From the NCBI GenBank assembly GCA_015200345.1, contig CP054187.1, positions 1,286,470-1,350,469 of the forward strand: a stretch of DNA of 64,000 nucleotides, in the 5' to 3' direction. The stretch is from Planctomycetia bacterium (GTDB taxonomy: Bacteria > Planctomycetota > Phycisphaerae > UBA1845 > UTPLA1). A program made the position numbers and the translations under genes. The notes under the pieces are model-generated. The model did not search any database. It worked only from the letters and a program-made list of their open reading frames with translations, and was not told the DNA's origin. Positions 61,300 through 64,000 of the stretch are shown in pieces. The stretch's first letter is position 1. Each line of letters begins with the position of its first letter.

Positions 61300-62924
61300 T
61301 TCTCGCCTCTCTGTCCGGCATCCAGGACTTCCTGTTCGACGTCCGCGAGTCCGGCGGCGGGCAGGCCCGCTCGCTCCGCAATCGCTCGTTCCGGATCCAG
61401 CTCATCGCCGAATGCGTCGCGCTGCGCCTGCTCGAAGCGGCCGAGCTTGCCTACCACCGCCTCCTGTTCAGCGCGGCGGGCAAGGTCTGCATTGACGCCA
61501 CGGGACTTTCTGGGGGCGCCATCTGCGCGGTGCGCGAGGCGGCCCAGGACATGGAGCGGCAGTTGCTCGAGGAAACCCATGGTCGGCTGCGCCTGTCGAT
61601 TGCGGTGGAAGAAAGGCCCGGCAGCTTTGCCGAGCGGTTTGAACGCGCGGGCCGTGCGCTGGTCGCCGAAAAGTTGCGTCCCTACGCCACCACTGCCGCC
61701 GACCGCGGCACATGGCCGGACGGCGCGCTGTCGGTTCGCGCGATCTGGGACGCCGACGGGGAGGCCGAGCGCGACGCTGATCTGGGGCGCCGCCTCGTCT
61801 CCGCCCGATGGCTGACCATCCGGCGGCCTGATGATGCGACCCGCGCAGGCACCCTCGGCTACCGCGTGTCACTCGAAGCCAATGAACCGGACTCGGGGGC
61901 CAACCTGGTCTCGTGCAGCAATCTTGCCCAGCCGGAAACCCCGCCGCCCTCGATCGATCGCGGCCTCTTCCATCCCCGCCATCTGGCGCGGCACGTGCCA
62001 CGAGATCGACACGGCCAGCCCATCGAGTTCCTCGACCTGGCCCGGCAGTCGCGCGGCGCACCCATGCTCGGCGTGCTCAAAGCCGACGCAGACTCACTCG
62101 GCACCGTGGTATCCGCGGCGCTTCGCGACTCCGACGGCGACGGCCTCACCGCCATGCGGAGGCTGAGCCAGTCGCTGGACCGCTTCTTCGCGGAGACGCT
62201 CGAAGCCGAAAAGCGGCGCAAGCCGTGGGATCTCATCTACACCGTCTTCTCCGGCGGCGATGACATGCTCGCCGTCGGCCCGTGGGACGTCATGCTCGAC
62301 TTCGCCGCTCACATGTGCCAACTCTTTGACCAGCACTTCGGCACCGCAGCGCGCGAACGCCCCTGCTCAATACCGCTGACGATCAGCGCCGGCGCGGCGA
62401 TCGTCAAGTCAAGGTATCCCGTCCATCTGGCCGTTCGGCAGGCTGAAGAACTGCTTGAAGAAGCCAAGAGCCACATCGCGCCGCATGCCGCACAGCCCAA
62501 GGACCAATGCGCCGCGCTGGGCGGCCTCTGGAAATGGGCCAACCACGATGCCATCATCGGCGCCGGAAAACAACTGGCCGACTGGGTGGATGCGGGCATC
62601 ATCCAGCGCGGCTGGCTGCACACGCTGCTGCAACTGGCCCTCCTGCGCCGCGGACAGGCCGGACCCGAATACGCCGACGTACACCCAGCCGTCGGCACCT
62701 CGCGACTGGCGTATCACGTCGCCCGGAACTGGCCGGGCAAGCGCAACAATCCCCGCAACGACGGAGATCGCGCGGCCAACGCCGCACGCGACTGGATCGA
62801 CGCCGTCCTGCGCGAGTTTGATCAGTTCGATACCACAGCACACGTGCATACGATTCACCTGCCGGCCATCGTGCGATACGCTATGCTCGCCACGCGATCC
62901 GGCGGTTCGGAGGACAAGCCATGA
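61293..62924 (+). CDS. cas10: Cas10/Csm1 without HD domain
   Basis: 543 aa, ATG overlapping the csb2 stop. The protein begins at the first palm: LASLSGIQDFLFDVRESGGGQARSLRNRSF. A linker with only one Cys in its SCSNL segment (no CxxC zinc pair) leads to the second palm: VLKADADSLGTVVS (metal Asp265 and Asp267) and FSGGDDMLAVG (GGDD at 321-324). LTISAGAAIVKSRYPVHLAVRQAEELL and a C-terminal helical domain follow. The usual N-terminal HD nuclease (about 150-250 residues) is missing, while the cyclase catalytic residues are intact. It should make cyclic oligoadenylates but not cut single-stranded DNA. Confidence 0.92.
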   Translation: MLILASLSGIQDFLFDVRESGGGQARSLRNRSFRIQLIAECVALRLLEAAELAYHRLLFSAAGKVCIDATGLSGGAICAVREAAQDMERQLLEETHGRLRLSIAVEERPGSFAERFERAGRALVAEKLRPYATTAADRGTWPDGALSVRAIWDADGEAERDADLGRRLVSARWLTIRRPDDATRAGTLGYRVSLEANEPDSGANLVSCSNLAQPETPPPSIDRGLFHPRHLARHVPRDRHGQPIEFLDLARQSRGAPMLGVLKADADSLGTVVSAALRDSDGDGLTAMRRLSQSLDRFFAETLEAEKRRKPWDLIYTVFSGGDDMLAVGPWDVMLDFAAHMCQLFDQHFGTAARERPCSIPLTISAGAAIVKSRYPVHLAVRQAEELLEEAKSHIAPHAAQPKDQCAALGGLWKWANHDAIIGAGKQLADWVDAGIIQRGWLHTLLQLALLRRGQAGPEYADVHPAVGTSRLAYHVARNWPGKRNNPRNDGDRAANAARDWIDAVLREFDQFDTTAHVHTIHLPAIVRYAMLATRSGGSEDKP

Positions 62925-63430
62925 ATCAATACAACCGTGCCGGTTACGGCGGAGGCGGCCAACAGGGCGGCCGTCAACAGGGGTACGCTGGCGGTCGGGA
63001 TCTACCACGTGATGACAGGGTCACGAATTACTGGCCCGACTACCTCAAGGGCGGCTACTTCGACGACGACGGCTGCCTGAAGATCGAATACGTCAGCCGC
63101 GAAAAAGTCGAGCCGCTCGTGAAGAAAATGGCGAGCCTCACCTCGCACCAGGTTCGCCGCTACTTCGGCCACTGCCGTGCGCTCGAAACCCGTCTGAAAT
63201 CCGGCGGGACCTCCTGGACCGCCGTCTGGCCCGAGGTCAAGAAGCTGGCCATCGCCGCCTCCGACGGTGTTTCCAAGTCTCCTCCGAAGATTCCCACGCT
63301 CTTCCACGACTTCATCCAGCGCAATGTCGACGCGATCAAATCCGAAAAAGACTTTCTGAAGGGATTCCTGCCCCACTTCGAGGCTCTCGTCGGCTTCGGA
63401 CAAGCCCATTTCAAGAAGGAAAGGAGTTGA
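62921..63430 (+). CDS. csm2: Type III-A small subunit Csm2
   Basis: 169 aa, ATGA overlap with cas10. The C-terminal about 130 residues match Csm2: MASLTSHQVRRYFGHCRALETRL, KKLAIAASDGV and FIQRNVDAIKSEKDFLKGFLPHFEALVGFGQAHF. It forms the small-subunit filament of the Csm complex along crRNA and target RNA. The first 30 residues are a Gly/Gln/Arg/Tyr-rich tail (MNQYNRAGYGGGGQQGGRQQ), absent from usual Csm2, resembling RNA-binding RGG/low-complexity segments. csm3 starts 4 bases after its stop. Confidence 0.88.
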   Translation: MNQYNRAGYGGGGQQGGRQQGYAGGRDLPRDDRVTNYWPDYLKGGYFDDDGCLKIEYVSREKVEPLVKKMASLTSHQVRRYFGHCRALETRLKSGGTSWTAVWPEVKKLAIAASDGVSKSPPKIPTLFHDFIQRNVDAIKSEKDFLKGFLPHFEALVGFGQAHFKKERS

Positions 63431-63434
63431 TGAA

Positions 63435-64000
63435 ATGAAGAAAGTCGACCACTACGTCATCCGCCCCGAGATCGAACTGCTCTCCGGAACACGCATCGGC
63501 GGGTCCGACGACATCCTCCAGATCGGCGGCACCGATCTCACCTGCATCAAAGACCCCGTCACCGGTCGCCCCTATATCCCCGGCTCATCCATCAAAGGCA
63601 AAATGCGCTCCAGCCTGGAGAAGGCCCTCGGCAAGACGACTTACGGACGCGAACCCTGCGGCTGCGCCGACGCCAAGTGCCCCATCTGTCGTGTCTTCGG
63701 CCCGCACAAGCAAACCAACCACCAGCTCGGCCCCACGCGCATCATCCTCCGCGACGCCCCGCTGATCAGCGGCGAATTCGCGATCGAGAACAAGACCGAA
63801 TCCACCAATCGCCGCGACACCGGCGCCGCCGAGCACCCCCGCACCGTCGAACGCGTCGCCCCCGGGGCCAAGTTCGCCCTCGAAATCGGCGTTCAGGTAT
63901 TCGATATCGACGCGCAGTTCAAGTACAAGAACGCCGACGGCAACGAGCTGACCGGCGCCAACGCGTTGCTCGAAGTCGTCGATCACGCCCTTTGGGAAAT
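63435..64000 (+). CDS. csm3: Type III-A Cas7-like backbone subunit Csm3 (3' end outside window)
   Basis: The first 188 codons are present; the ATG at 63435 has AAAGGAG before it. GTRIGGSDDILQIGGTD places the target-RNA-cleaving Asp at residue 34 (family G-G-x-D). PYIPGSSIKGKMRSSLEKALG is the crRNA-binding block. CGC...CPIC (Cys75, 77, 82 and 85) form a zinc site, and TESTNRRDTGAAEHPRTVERVAPGAKF belongs to the thumb region. Csm3 forms the helical backbone and cuts target RNA at 6-nt intervals in known Csm complexes. Catalytic Asp intact. csm4, csm5 and any effectors would follow. Confidence 0.92.
   Translation, partial: MKKVDHYVIRPEIELLSGTRIGGSDDILQIGGTDLTCIKDPVTGRPYIPGSSIKGKMRSSLEKALGKTTYGREPCGCADAKCPICRVFGPHKQTNHQLGPTRIILRDAPLISGEFAIENKTESTNRRDTGAAEHPRTVERVAPGAKFALEIGVQVFDIDAQFKYKNADGNELTGANALLEVVDHALWE

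Noticed and set aside
53342..64000. CRISPR array inside the window
   Set aside because: I found no regularly spaced direct repeats of about 28-37 bases near the cas genes; the array must lie beyond the right edge or elsewhere.

Overview
The window is GC-rich, gene-dense bacterial chromosome. It most likely comes from a Planctomycetota lineage (Phycisphaerae-like). This is inferred from several exported proteins with PEP-CTERM sorting tails ending in an RRR/RRK patch, exported proteins with dockerin-like calcium-loop ends, a pseudopilin of the H-X9-DG-like planctomycete type, and zinc-ribbon membrane proteins. No 16S rRNA or complete tRNA gene is present to confirm the taxonomy.

Layout. 1-5.2 kb: exported proteins on the minus strand (a partial one at the left edge, a coiled-coil protein, a PEP-CTERM protein, a dockerin-like protein). 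5.2-7 kb: a PdxB-like dehydrogenase and a DinB-like protein. 7.1-11.5 kb: a minus-strand operon holding two copies of a pair, each pair being a small protein plus a large exported thioredoxin/TlpA-like protein. 11.6-17.8 kb: a dual-specificity phosphatase, a phosphodiesterase lipoprotein, a PilZ-like protein, a pseudopilin, and a two-gene operon whose first gene starts with an octanucleotide repeat tract (probable phase-variable switch). 18-20.4 kb: futalosine-pathway menaquinone genes mqnA-mqnC. 20.8-24.9 kb: a lamin-tail PEP-CTERM protein, a PepSY-like protein, asparagine synthetase and a small transaldolase. 25-30 kb: two large secreted proteins (one a metalloprotease) that share a duplicated C-terminal module.

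30.2-35.6 kb: a 2-oxoacid:ferredoxin oxidoreductase operon (ferredoxin, alpha, beta, gamma) and arginine decarboxylase speA. 36-43.2 kb: an LptF/G-type permease, Rho, acylphosphatase, a 33-aa lysine-rich microprotein, Hsp20, a SpoU methyltransferase, a zinc-ribbon membrane protein and a flavin reductase-like protein. 43.4-52.5 kb: a dockerin-like secreted protein; a purM-lysC-nuclease-membrane protein-guanidino-modifying enzyme series; and a PEP-CTERM protein.

53.3-64 kb (right edge): a plus-strand CRISPR-Cas operon. It reads cas3-csx17-csb1-csb2 (complete type I-G interference set, with no cas1/2/4 in the window) and continues without a break, with overlapping stop/start codons, into cas10-csm2-csm3 (type III-A). 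The window ends inside csm3. The Cas10 lacks the HD nuclease domain but keeps the GGDD cyclase motif. The only visible crRNA-processing candidate is the Cas5-Cas6-like Csb2, so the two effector types may share crRNAs. A decayed GIY-YIG gene and a tRNA 3' fragment sit just upstream. The CRISPR array, the adaptation genes and any cyclic-oligoadenylate effector must lie beyond the window.
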